Shown in pieces: positions 1 to 12,400 of a DNA stretch of 64,000 nucleotides (position 1 is its first letter; each line of letters opens with the position of its first letter). A model generated the notes under the pieces. It was not told where the DNA came from and searched no databases. It saw nothing but the letters and a program-made list of their open reading frames with translations. The translations under genes and the position numbers were made by a program. This DNA comes from Whitmania pigra (taxonomy: Eukaryota > Annelida > Clitellata > Hirudinida > Haemopidae), in contig JAJTWR010000021.1 in NCBI GenBank assembly GCA_021613335.1, positions 2,086,001 through 2,150,000 of the forward strand, written 5' to 3'.

Positions 1-130
1 AATTTGGGAATTCCCCTCCCCCCTTCCCCCTTATTCTAGACAAGACGCAAAAAAGGTCATCTCATATTTTACATAGTTTGCCACCCGGAATTTTAGGCTA
101 GAAGCAAAAAAGGTTGTCTTCTCAACTTGT
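1..130 (+). repeat. Dispersed repeat fragment (GAATTTTAGGCTAGAAGC family)
   Basis: This stretch holds the phrases GGCTAGAAGCAAAAAAGG and AGTTTGCCACCC. Related sequence recurs at about 16395-16500 on the opposite strand and at 36687-36790 on the plus strand, so it is a dispersed element rather than unique sequence. The other copies carry an AGGGACGTGATTT-like start, which resembles a hAT terminus, but no complete copy with a target duplication is visible. Confidence 0.45.
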
Positions 131-184
131 GCAAGGGTTTGCCACCCTTTGAAAATGCTGAAATGAAGTCCCTGAAGAGGGACC

Positions 185-1130
185 TTGGCAGAAAGTAAGA
201 ATTGACATCTTTACATTAAATTCCTCCGATTATTTACTCGTGGTGGACTATTTCAGCCTGAAGTTGTCCATTTGGAAAACAAGACAGCCGCTACCATTAT
301 CTTGAAACTAAAGTCTATATTTTCCAGACATGGCATTCTAATGATTTCTGACAACATACTCTTCAACTCAGAAAGTTGTAGAAGGTTTGCAGCTGAATGG
401 GGTTTCCAGCGGTTATTCACGCGTCCAGGAAGCCCGCAGTCAAACGGAATGCTGGAAAGACACATCAGACTATCAAGAATGTCTTAAATAAGGCTGAAGT
501 AGCAAGGACAGACTAATTTTTTTTCTTTGTTGAGCCTAAGTAACACCGCCATTTCTGGGATAGGTGCATCCCCGGCTGCTCAGCCCCAGACACCCCGGTG
601 TTAACCAATAAGTTGTTGCCGCATACAGTGAAGGACGCGAAGCAGCAACTTTTTTGACGCCAACAGAAGACATGAAAAGCGATACACAACGGACACTCAA
701 CGCAGCATCGAGCCCCCACTCCTGGAACACCCACAAGATTTCGTGTAGAGAATGGGTGGAGGAGAGGAAGTCTATTATGAGAAGTAGAATGTACTTGGTG
801 ATGACTTCAGATGGCTGCGAGTTTTTAAGGAACAGACGATTCCAGTTTCTGACAAGAATATCAGTGTTGAAACTGGTATTGGACCAGACAGGAATCAAGA
901 GCATCGGGGAACCTGTTGACACACCAGCACCGACAGGAAATCACATGGGGATTCAGGCAGAGACACCAGGAGTGATTCATGCGAAAACTCCGACATAGCA
1001 AACAAAAACTCCCCTTCAGCGATCAGCTCTTGTTGAGCAGGAGAGAAGCCTTGTCACTACCAGATATAGAATACAGATCAAACCTCCCAGTCAATGAGGT
1101 TTCAATAATACGTGAAAATTGGGAGGGATA
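185..1130 (+). pseudogene. Decayed Ty3/gypsy integrase, 3' part of pol
   Basis: Integrase-core pieces are readable in changing frames. At 195-255 a VDYFS motif sits in one frame. From about 257 the next frame carries a TAATIILKLKSIFSRHG stretch, SDN, the FAAEWGF block and the PQSNGMLER helix typical of Ty3/gypsy integrases. Around 535-600 an SGIGASPA segment follows, and at about 790-840 a YLVMTSDGCEFLRNRR motif marks the C-terminal end of such pol proteins. At least two frameshifts and several stops separate the blocks, so no protein is made. A purine run, GGGAGGGA at about 1121-1128, followed by TGTAAT, looks like the polypurine tract and LTR start. The 5' part of the element lies outside the window or is lost. 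Confidence 0.85.
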
Positions 1131-1317
1131 TGTAATATATTTATAAAAAAAATATATTATTAAATTAGGTAATATAATTTTGCACTGTGATTCATGGTCT
1201 TCTGGCCTGCAGGTCCAGCTCCCTTTATGCTTCAATAAAGCAGTTAGACTACTCAACACAACATCCTGCTAACTCCCAAACCCTGATAATTTCAAAGGAA
1301 AGAGAAACTTTATTACA
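1131..1317 (+). mobile_element. Probable 3' LTR of the gypsy element
   Basis: The block starts TGTAATA directly after a purine tract and ends TATTACA, giving perfect short inverted ends as expected of an LTR. It follows the integrase remains at the spacing normal for Ty3/gypsy elements. The 5' LTR is not in the window, so the right boundary rests on the inverted ends only. The element stops about 80 bases short of the eRF3-like gene's stop codon. Confidence 0.6.
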
Positions 1318-1378
1318 ACTAAAATCACAAATTTTTATAGTTCTACAAGAATTCACTACAATGGTAGTGACTATCAAA

Positions 1379-1384
1379 TTTATT
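1379..1384 (-). terminator. Poly(A) signal of the eRF3-like gene
   Basis: TTTATT on the plus strand reads AATAAA on the minus strand, about 16 bases past the stop codon of the eRF3-like gene. It is the nearest candidate, and the LTR begins just beyond it. Confidence 0.5.
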
Positions 1385-1399
1385 GGGTCTTGATTCATC

Positions 1400-4300
1400 T
1401 CACTTTGGGTTTATTAGTTCTGTAACTTGACCTCTTCCCAAAACTGAAAATGTAAAATGTTTTGGTATGTGACCAAGAGAAGAAAACATAACAAGTGATT
1501 TTAAAGTGAGACAAGATTTCTTATTACCTTCATCTTTATATGTTATAACAAACTGTCCAAAATGCTTGAAGTCCTCATATTTTTCAATGCAGACCATTTC
1601 TTCAATTTCAATTCTTACTTCTGCACGTTGACCACCTTTAATCACGTTACAGGCCTCGTCTCTTTGAGAATCAAATATCATCCTCTGAGATATTTCCTGA
1701 TATACCTTATAGATTTTCTTTAAACAGTAAAAGCACAATATGAATTAAAAAGTGTTTACTACCATCAATATCCTCATAAGCCATAGACATGGTTATTATC
1801 AGGGTTGTCAATGAATGAAATTTTTGAACGAAGCCCAGATTACCAGATTAAAACAAAACAAGAAAAGTCCTGCTTTTATTGTCAATTATTATCCTTTTTT
1901 AATTACTATTCATGTTATTATGCAGAGCCATGGGTTCACAATTAAAGATTAAATTAATGAAACAAGTCAAGCATAATTTCATTTTAATAAAAAAAATTGT
2001 ATGGAATAGGTTTCATGATGTCCTTGAGTCACATAACTGACCAAACTCTTGTTAGGAATAAACTTGAAATAAAAATTCCACCTGTGGCAACTGCTCACAA
2101 ATGAGAGTACACCGTCCCAACCAAGAGTTTGTCAGCCAGTTTGTTTTTGACCAACTTGCACGTGCGAAAAATTCTTCTGCAAAAACTGAGTATTGTGTTC
2201 GGCCATAAAAGCCGTCAAAACTAGCTCAGCTTGAGTTACTTTATCTTGAATTAAGAGCCCATTACAAGTTCAGCAAAGCTGTACCTCAGACCTTCATGTT
2301 TTTCAACTTATTTCTACTTGTGAGCCAACAGTTTAATATTGTTATTGAATAAACAAATAAACATTACATTTTACAACAAAGCTATTGGGGTCTATCTGAA
2401 ACCTATCCTTTAGTTCCATGTCTGTCAACCAATCAGAATTAAATGCCTAATTGTAGAAACTCAGATCGGGTCCAAACTTAAAAAAAACCCCAGATCTTTG
2501 CATAAAAACCCAACACTGACAACCCTGGTTATTATCACCACATTTCCATCAAGGAATTGATCAAGAGACAAAATACTTACCACTACTTTGGCCTCCTTGA
2601 TGCTGCCAAGAAAATGAAATTTATACATTTCTCCAACTTCAATTTTTCCAAATTTAAAAGGTATGACATAAATCTGCAATAACAATTGAAATCCCTCCTG
2701 TACAAAAACTGGCCATAACAATATACTTTTCAAAACTTTAGAAAGCTCAATGCTTTTTAAATTTTTAAATGTCATACTTTGGCATCAAATATGCTTGCAA
2801 TATTGCAGATTTCATTTACATCACAAAGAATGGAACCAAGACCAATATCCTTTGAAAAAAAAATCAAAAATCAGATTTAAATTTATTGAATTACTTAAAA
2901 TAAATCAGGAATGGAATTTCCATTTAATTTAAAGTCATTGTTGCATCCATAGTGGTAGTGGGTAGTGTTAAGAAGATTTGCAAAACCTTCTCGACACAAA
3001 AGCAGATCGCTTTGGTCTGGTCTTTAACTAGAACAAGTGTACTTCTCAGTTAACCGAGGGAAAGAACAAGGTTCTAAAGAAGGTCTTTTCTGTTGAAGAG
3101 GAGACCATGTGGTGAAGAAGAGGCAGCACTACCGATGCCTGGTAATTTCAACAGGAAACATAACCTTTAATTCTACGAAAACATCGGTCGAAGAGCCAAA
3201 GATTTGAATTAATTTTTTATCAAAATGATTGATACCTCCCCTAGATAGAAATTGTTGGCAGTGCATACTTTTCTGCACATGCATCTATTACTTCTCCCCA
3301 ACAGTGGCTTTGTCCTGAAGGACCTCCAACAGTGGGAGGTCTAGAAGAAAGCAAAGCTGCTTCAACAGGCAAGTAGTAAACTAATTTATCTAATATCACA
3401 TCAGGGATGCTTCGCTTTGTTCCCGACCCAGACCCTTGTTGATGTTTCCAGTCCTGGAAGCAAAGTTTCTGTTTAATAGGGATCAAGGGCTAGCAGACAT
3501 TGCTAGGGGTCAGCGTTCCCTCTAAGCTGTGCAATCGTGCACAAGCAAACAAGTTTTGACATCCTGGCGCAGTTAAAAATTTGTTTATAAAAAATGCAAT
3601 TATTGAAATTTATTTTTTATTAATTTTACAATTGTGCACCAAATTTTGATTGCTACTTTTCTTTGTTGCTTTCCTGTTTGTTTCTGCACGATATGTTGAT
3701 CTTATTTTGTTCTGCTATCACGTTGAAACACAAAGCAGAGTCAACCTGTTGGAGCTTCTCCAAATAAAAAGAGGTATTTTCAAAAAAAGAATGGCTGAAT
3801 AATGCTCAAGTCAACAATCCCATGACACTTGGTTTGGGTAGCCAATGTGTCCAGTTACATGAGATCATTCACTTTTTTGACAGTTGTCAGGAAGTAATTT
3901 GTAAGACTCGCAAATAGACGCAAGTCAATGCAGATTGGCGCACAGGAAGGACGTGGACTATCTTAAAATTTCACTGAAATGGTTGTTTTGGCCCACAACT
4001 CAAATTTCTGCACACAAGGTTATCATCCTTAGAGGGAACATTGCTAGAGGTATCTGCAGACTGACAGTAATGAGGTACACTGGGAGAGACCCCTGCACCG
4101 ACCAAGCTAGTTATCTCAACAAGAAACATCTTGTGTCAGTGGAACCTCACCATGCTGTACATCATGAAAACACACAATTAAACTGTAGGAAGTATGAGGA
4201 GAGGAATGTCTAACTTAACAAACCATTCTTTAGAGGTAACAACAGATAAAAAAACTTTAAAGTGGAGTTTTAATAGTTTGAAACGAACAAATCATCATTT

Positions 4301-7300
4301 TGTTCTTCCATTAAAAATAAATAATTTTTAAAAACTAACATAGTCTCCTTTTAATTGGATCTCAACTTCATCATCAACTTTAGCTGAAGCTGCTACTTTA
4401 CCAAAGGCATGGAGCAATTCAACCTCAACTTCAATCTGAAATAAACCATTCACATACAAAACTTGGTAACAATTACAGAAATTATTAATTAGTACTCATT
4501 ATACACCATTTCTAATCCAAGAAATATTCAAACCTTTTGAGGCATCAGCATTAACTTACAACCAGATTTATAAAATCCAGACTCAACTCTGCCATTTGCA
4601 ATATTTGTTTCCTAAAAAATAAAAATGCTATAAAATTCCCTCCGATTACTCCATTATACTTAACTTACTTTATCGAAATACATGACTGGTAATCTGAACT
4701 TGAATAGAGGATTTCCAACAACTCTTGGAATTTTTGAAAGGATGCCAAGTAGATAACTGATTACAAGACACATTTGTTAATAACAGCATCACTAACTAGT
4801 GAGGAATTTATTGAATAACTCACTTCAAGTGAAAATCTTTATTGTCAACAAAAATTTTATTTTTTAAACTTGAAAATGGAAAAATTTTTCTGTCATTTGT
4901 GAGAATGGTTGCATCAACCACATTTTGCATTTCTTCGAACCTAAGAAAACATAATATTCCTTAATTCCCTAAGAAGATTGGACAGATATGTTGTCTCATT
5001 GCAATGAAGGAGAAATTATAAAGGCCTATAGCTCCTTCATAGATAAATACTTTATCATCTATGACAACTGCTTTCCTATCACTTATAGGCTACAAATATT
5101 TTGTCCATACAAGAAGCCTTGGATGAACTCTGGTCTACTCAACTCATGTAGAACAAAGAATGCTCTCTAAAAACTTACATTACATCCAATTCTTCAGCTG
5201 ATAACAAATTAAAGTTTGTCCAGTACCAAAAAAATTCAAAAAAATCAAAGAAACCACCATCAAAGAATGCAATAGCGATGGTCGAGCTACGAACTTTTCC
5301 TCCAAAAGACTCGTTTAATGCTACAACTTTATATGTAATGGTTTGTATAGAGGGGAGGTGTCGCAATAATTAATTTTATTATTGCATAATTTGTTTCAAA
5401 TGATTATTATATTCAAATTATTAATATAATTACCATAACATTTACAATCTTTTGTCACGCCAAATATTTGCCTCCGAGGATTATTGTGATTAATAAAAGC
5501 ACGCTTAGTAAACCAACATACCTAGTTAACCCTCATCCGGTTCTAGCTAAAAAGTTGCGTTCCTGGTTCTTGGGGTTCAAATTGCACCCCTATTCGTTTC
5601 ATTTAATATTAATTCAGAGACATTTGGCAAAGTTAGTTTGAGTAATACCAACTTTATTTTATTTAATTTATGCAAGTGAACATGTTAAGTCAAAAAACAT
5701 GTTTGATATAAGTTAAACATTTAAAGATGAATACGTTTTTAAACAACACTTTTTATCAAATAAAAATTATTTAATTTGCTCATTTGAGATTCAATTTAAT
5801 TAAAAAATTGTTCACTGTTACTTGACTATAAATAATATTTATAAATTTTACAGTTATGTGCATTTGTCACATTTGATCTGTTGACAAAGTGTGATGGACA
5901 AGCAGGTCTAGAGCACTTCAAACCCGCACTGGCACAGGCAACAATGTTCCTGTGTTTTCTTCACTTTAGCTGGTCTTTCATTTATTGTCTCAATTTCAAA
6001 GTTTAGCTCGAGAAGTTGAATTGCTGTTGAGAAGTTGGTTTTCTGTGTTCTTCTAATCAATGGTTGAACGAGAGATTCTCAGAGACTTATGAAAAACAGG
6101 CATCCATGCATCATTTCCGCAACTTGTTCCCATTCGGGAGTTATAGCACAGAATTTCTTAATATATCAATGTAATAAACTAATTTTTTTTATGTGGTGCA
6201 TATTGCACCCCTTAAGAAAATATGCCAGCAATAATTTGCTTCAACAATTTGTTTGATTCTTTTTGCATGACCATATGTGTTTACAATGTCCTAGAAGATA
6301 ACTGGCATAATTTTTAAAATAAGAGCAATAAGTAGCAAAACAAATCACCAGGGAGTGCAGAATGAACCCTAAGTAATGGATGAGGGTTAAGCACCTTAAT
6401 TTTAAGATACCCCGAAGATGTAGCATCAAATCAAATAAGACAATCTTTATAGTGGTGTAAGTCCTAAGCACAGGACCTCAAGGCCACCATAAAATAATGT
6501 AAAAAAACAGTTTATATGATGTGCTTACTTAATAAGGTCACAATTACATTAAGATTAGATTAAAGAGAGGGGATTACTCACAGAGATGGTTCAATTCCTG
6601 TATCACATTTGGAAAATAGTACCAGGCCATGTTCCAGTAAAAAGGCATCACAAAGTTCCAACTCATAATTAAAGCGAGCAAATGCAAACGATTCCATATC
6701 TACCTCATCGCTGCTTGCAACCTAAAATTGGTTTATAATTGAAGCAGAAATAAAAAAATCTAAATTACAAAATCAGTGCATACAAAAACAGCATAGTCAG
6801 CTTGTGCCATTCCTTTAATAACATTATCAATACTTTTATGAGAGCATGGGGTGTCAATCAAAATCAGCATTTTCCCATTGTGCTCTATATAGAATTTCTT
6901 TGGAATATGGGTTGTTCCCAGCAAACTATCAATGTTAGCTGGCAAAGTTCCAGCATTCAATCTGTCAAACAATAAATCATTGTACCTCTAAAATTCAATG
7001 CATTGGCCAAAACTCACAGCAGCTTTCTTATTAAAGACGACTTTCCCACATCTTTTTTTCAATGACAATATAAATAAATAAACTCAATTATAAATAAACA
7101 TGCACAATTAAATTAAAAATTCAACATGTAATATCGAATGCTAATGTTTGCATTTTACAAGTTGTTCTATTAAAGCAGATCATTAAAAATAAATAGAACA
7201 GGATCAACAAGCAAAAGCATTGTTGTGACATAAACAACTTCATTCCTCTCAATAATCTTGTTTCAATTGATCTAAATAGTGAATTACATTGCAACAGCAA

Positions 7301-8081
7301 TGATGACTCAGTCACAAAATATAAAATGAATATAAAATCAAAAAAGCAAAAAAATTCAACAAAATGAGTAGACAGGCTGTTCTTATGGCCACAAAAAAGC
7401 AACTTACTTGTAAGACCAAGAAGTACAATATAAATTGGATCGTTCTTAATTGCTGTTCACAAAATATTAAGTTAATACTTTAAAATTAACAAAAACAACA
7501 TGCTTAAGAATCAGATTTAAAGTTGTGGGTCTTGGAACAAATTAAATAAAAGTTTTTCAATAACAAGTATCCAATTTTATGTGGGAAGTACACCTAATGT
7601 TGTGGGTAAAGAACATATTAAAAAAACATTTCTATCCCATCCGTAAGGGAACGAATCATCCGCAACCATGACGACATATTATTATTTACAAATTTTAAAA
7701 AATGGCTGCAGAATTTGTTTTGGAGCAATAAAATTGCTTATCTATAAATTTGTCCGATATAATTTCGATTGCAAAAATGTGTGTAGGGGGTCAAAAATTT
7801 GCAAATGAACAAAAAATCAGGGTGCCTATATTCCCGACTATGTTCCTTCTAACAATAAAAATATTAATTCTATCTTAGCACATTAGCAGACTGTTAGAAT
7901 TAAGATTCTAGTCTAAAAAGCAATGCTGTTTACCGGCCATTTTTACTTCAAAGAACTCCGACCTCTCTTCTAACGAGCACAGGAAGCTTTGACCAAATCT
8001 CGTCTGCCTTGACAGATTTGACAGTTCATCAAATAAATCAGAAACTCTGATATCATGATTTGTCAAAAAATCTACTACCAT
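1400..8081 (-). CDS. Divergent eRF3-like translational GTPase (EF1A family)
   Basis: Fourteen exons join in phase into a 465-aa protein: 8081-7934, 7452-7408, 7051-7018, 6961-6784, 6721-6582, 5286-5179, 4940-4824, 4756-4669, 4611-4534, 4435-4340, 2849-2778, 2673-2581, about 1684-1528 and 1443-1400. The order of blocks is that of eRF3: a P-loop GLTNVGKSS near residue 60, a DTPCSHKS G3 region, a helix with AQADYAVF, an SKCD G4 region, then domain 2 (FKFRLPV, VESGFYKSG, MLMPQK) and domain 3 (SILCDV, then VCIEKYEDFKHFGQF, then GRGQVTELI at the C-terminus). The long glutamine- or glycine-rich N-terminal extension of normal eRF3 is replaced by about 55 residues. Normal eRF3 has GHVDAGKST, DAPGH and NKMD, so three nucleotide-contact motifs differ. 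It may be a paralogue with weakened GTP binding. HBS1 is the alternative, but domains 2 and 3 read closer to eRF3. Exon 6 and exon 13 acceptors are the least certain. Confidence 0.85.
3511..4043. mobile_element. hAT-type MITE with 8-bp target duplication
   Basis: The element begins CAGCGTTCCCTCTAAG and ends with the reverse complement of CAATGTTCCCTCTAAG. It is flanked by CTAGGGGT (3503-3510) and CTAGAGGT (4044-4051), a seven-of-eight match consistent with the 8-bp duplication of hAT elements. It is 533 bp with no transposase reading frame, so it is non-autonomous. It lies in the intron between exons 10 and 11 of the eRF3-like gene. Confidence 0.75.
5530..6386. mobile_element. piggyBac-type MITE flanked by TTAA
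   Basis: The left end reads TTAA then CCCTCATCC, and the right end reads GGATGAGGG then TTAA, giving 9-bp perfect inverted repeats and TTAA duplications at 5526-5529 and 6387-6390. This is the signature of piggyBac transposition. Inside, GTTCAAATTGCACCCC and a near-inverted GGTGCATATTGCACCCC are visible but no transposase. It sits in the intron between exons 5 and 6 of the eRF3-like gene. Confidence 0.75.
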
Positions 8082-9499
8082 ACAAATTCAATTATTTATA
8101 AACTCCTCACATCAAATAAGCATTTTGGTCAATGACTATTCCACTCAGAAAAATTAAAGAAAATTAATTTTAAGGTTTTTAGTGCGATTTGAAAGTTGAG
8201 TTAATGAGGCAAATTTCATTAAGAAATATATTTGATAAATAAGATGGCAGATTAAATTATTAGTGACTATTTGTTTTATCGTAATATTAAACAATTCATT
8301 TTGGATTGTTATTGATATTTATTGTTATCGTTATTTCATTGAGGTTTGTTTATTCACAGTGTGAACATTGTTCGCCCCATGCCCTTTGCGGCGCTATTGA
8401 CCTTGTTCTGCACAGAAAATCTACGTCTACAGGCTACGTTGACAAGACTACTCAAAACTTGTAGATGTGATGCATAGGCCTAACTATGTACATGTATACT
8501 ATATATATGTACTATATACATATATAGGTATATATTCCCCCGGGCGCCAAGAAGCCAAAATGAGTGTTAGTTGTAACTACGTTGTATGATTAGATTGTGT
8601 GTTATTACAAGATTGCACCGCCAATCAGAAGAGAAACGCCAGATTGCTCTTATTGCCATTGATCTATGCTTTAGTGGTGGATTTAGGGAGGAGGGGTATT
8701 GCCCCGTCATTTTTGAAGTCTAGGTAAAATAGCCAAAATCTACTGATAATCTTCGTCTTACAAAAAGGGATCGACCGGGTTATCTGGGTTTGTGTTAGGG
8801 TTATGGTTTGGTTCGGGTTAGGGTTAGGTTAATAATTGAATATTTTCATTTTAGCTTATTTTCTGGATACACATTCTGGGCTATTGACAAAATAGCTAAT
8901 TTTAGTCTGGTGAAGTGCGTTAGAAGATTTTTCAAATATTTATAATTTTTTATTATTTATATTTGTAATTTTGCAAATCAAATAATATTTGGTTTTCTAA
9001 AAGTTATTTACTATTTCATTATAGGCAAAACCACGCCTCTTGACCTGGATAATCATCTCAAGAATAATTGAAGAGACAGGTTAATGCTGCAAAAAATTGC
9101 ATGCGAGCCTCACGGATGATCTTGAGTTCTTTCCCAACTCTTATATTAAAGTTACATGCAAAGATGCATTTGAATCAAAAACCCATAAAAATCCACCTGC
9201 ATGTAAATAAAAGTAATAATAATTATAATTTTTTATCACCATGTATTTACTGTCTTTTATATGCGTAGAAATGATTACCTCGTTGTAGTGAGCCAGTTAC
9301 CAGTCATGTTCAAGGGTCAGAATTTAAAAACTGTCAAAATGTAAGTCCACGATAATATGAAAATAGTAAACATACCTGCATTTGTTACCCGTTTTGTACG
9401 AAAGCTTTAAAAATTCGTGTATATTTTGAATGTCATTATTGGATGAACACAATCTAATGTAATAATAATCGATGATCTAATTTCAGAAATTATTAAGGA
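8082..9499. other. Spacer between two head-to-head genes
   Basis: No coding exon is seen in this 1.4-kb gap between the start codons of the eRF3-like gene (minus) and the unrecognised gene (plus), so it should contain both promoters. It includes a TATATATGTACTATATACATATATAG palindrome-like AT stretch near 8503-8530, a short TTAGGGTTAGG run at about 8816-8830, and a segment near 8690-8730 that may be another copy of the dispersed repeat seen at the window start. Confidence 0.6.
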
Positions 9500-12400
9500 A
9501 TGACCACCAACAATCGAGTAGAAAACGGTATAATTACAAAATTTCAGACAATACATATTTTAAAACATGCGCTGAAAACGTTTCAATTTTTATTGCAGAA
9601 GTAGAAAAGCTTCTTGATATGATTAATAACTTTCACGACATCGTTTGGAGAGATTACCCAATACCGCTTGAAATGGAATTTGTAAGAAAACCTTTGTTCA
9701 TCACTCTAATTTTAATGGCCATTTTGTCATTTTTAAACGATTGAATTTTAGCACCCCAGAAAACTCCGAGATCAAATATGTATCAGTTTGAGGTTTGTAG
9801 ATTATATTGGTTAATTGTTTCATGAAAAATTACTTACGATAGGTTATTTTATTGATAATTTAAGAGTGTTATGTCCCATAACTGCAATTAAAGTAAAACT
9901 AATTAAAATATGAAAATAAATCGACATAAATAAATAGTTGAGCACAGAAATATTGGATACATAAACACAGCCCCAATGTTACATTAATTTGTTAATAGAA
10001 AGGAAAAAGGCTTGAATTTAAAATTGCAGTTTTTAAGGCAGGCGGGTCCCAATACTTGTCGGGCCCCTGGGCACAGTCCCACTTTCCCCTCTCGACGATA
10101 TCATAACAATGCAAACTCTAACGGCTCTATACAAATATGTTTTTCATTAGCATTTTAACATCTTCATTTCAATGTTTCATTTCATTTTCATCATAAAACA
10201 AATAATAGTAAAAAATTACTAATTTATTGCATTTGCTTCAGTTTATTACTGCCCAGAAACTCAGACCCAAGTCTCTGTGAAATAGATGATTTAATATTAC
10301 CTAACCAAGTAAATGATGACTCGCTGCGTTAGTTTTAATTTTTTTATTTTTTTACATTTAAATAGCTTATTACATTACAATATACGTTATATTTATACTC
10401 ATATAATATAAGCTTTCTTGAAAAAATGCGAAGCAATCCACTTGCGTTTGCAGGATTACATTCTGAGAAAGTCCTGAACTTGCTCGTTGAAGAGTCATTC
10501 AAAATGTACAGTTACTACCTTGATGACGTAAGTTTATCATTTCTTATATTTGATTTTCAGAGGTATACTAATTTATTATATTATTCTCAAGGACACGACA
10601 GATACACTTTATATTGCATCGTTAATGCAGTTGGTCGAGCTTCCTTGCCGCACAGAGGTTTGTCACTTATCTTTCAGGTATGAAGCTTTAATTAATTTAG
10701 TTCTTCTATTTTAAAATGGTAAACGCATCATAAAATGGCTCTGATTTACACAGAATTGCTGGAAATTTAATTGGAACTTGGAAGCTCACGAATGCATGTC
10801 TTGGAGTTAAACTTATGAGATTATTAGTCGATAAAAAATTTGAATTAAATGTCACAGCAGGTAAATAGTTTAATTTAGATTTATTAATGAACATTTGAAT
10901 TATAATGAGATTGGGAAATTATTTGGTATAGTTCGAAAAAATTAAGTATTAATTAGTTAATTAATTTTCAATTAAAAACGTGAACCGCTCAACCACGGAA
11001 ATACGTAAACTTAACAGTGATGAACGATAATTGGTTCAGGTGATCTTGTTAATAATGTAACCAGAGTTAAATAATATTTCACGTGGAACTAAGGTAGCTG
11101 GTATGCACCAAATGATCCTGGCAAATAATGTTAATTTTGAATATGTTCATTTGGACTTCGTTGGTTTCATTGCAATGGATCGACTGATTAGTAACTCTTC
11201 TCTCACCTTTATAACCTTACACTTTCCAGAAATTGGTGAGTGGTTAACAAAAGTCAAAAATATACCTCAGCCACACTGCCCAGAAAAACGAAGAATTGCA
11301 CAGTGGATGCGTCGTCAATGTAAGAATTCTTGCTTGATTATTAATATAATAAAAATCACAATCACTTCTTATTTATTATTTCATTGGCATTGGAACAATT
11401 TTCATAAATAATAACTTAAATGGCGGTTTGATTTCAGCCGAAGTCATACTCGATTATCTGATGCATGTACGCACCAAGTGGTGGAACTTAAACCCTTGTT
11501 TACAGCAGGTTAAAATTTTAACGTGCATTTAATATTTATTTTATAACCAATACATTTCAGGAATTAATTTTAAATATACTTAAATTCAAGGCAATTCTCT
11601 CAATATTTTCAACAGCTCGAACCACCAACAAATGTGGTCGACATGCTCGGTGTTGACAAATCCATACCGAATTTAGACCACTTGTATGCGTACTTAATGA
11701 GTTCAAATGACGAAAGCCAGAGAATCGAACTCATTGAGTCCTTCATAAACGCATGCAGAGAGGTAACAAGAATTGTTCAATTTTTATGGATGACTATTTC
11801 AGTAATGTTTTGTTAACGTCCGCTGAATAGCTAGATGATTAGGACGGTGCCCCCGCAGCCATCGTGAGAGGCCATGCGGGCGCACTATGACTATTTCATG
11901 TAATCTCAATCTATATATATAGACGTTATACATAGTCGGGCGCTGATATTCTGACACTAGAGTTCAGTTATATTAACGGACTGTAATCAAATAAATAAAA
12001 TAAATAAATAAAGTCGGGCGCTGACCATCTCAATAGAGACCATTTTTATAAACTCTGGCAATCCAAATTTAGTTAACACGTGATAATAGCGCTGATAATG
12101 ACTGCTAGATTTAAAGAAACATTAGTTAATGAGCAGATGAGCAGAAAAATAGTATCTATGAGCTGTCAAAGGCTTGTGTCTGCCATTATGTAATATATAT
12201 ATATATAATATTTTTTATTTATAAATCGTTTGTACTCGTTTTAGAAATATCGCAAAGATCAATCAGAAGCAAAAACTAACTTACCGGCGAATATAGCATT
12301 TTTAGTTAACATGCACTATTTGGTTTTTCGTTTCTGTTGGTACTTTTACAGTCTGTTAACAGTGAGTTACTTTTAATCGATAACATTTAACACTTTTGTT

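Noticed and set aside
3241..3486. Minus-strand frame of 81 codons in the eRF3-like intron
   Set aside because: No family resemblance and no phase-compatible splice sites between exons 10 and 11, which already join directly.
8807..8832. TTAGGG-like run as a telomere or internal telomeric site
   Set aside because: Only two to three imperfect units; too short to mean more than chance or a repair scar.
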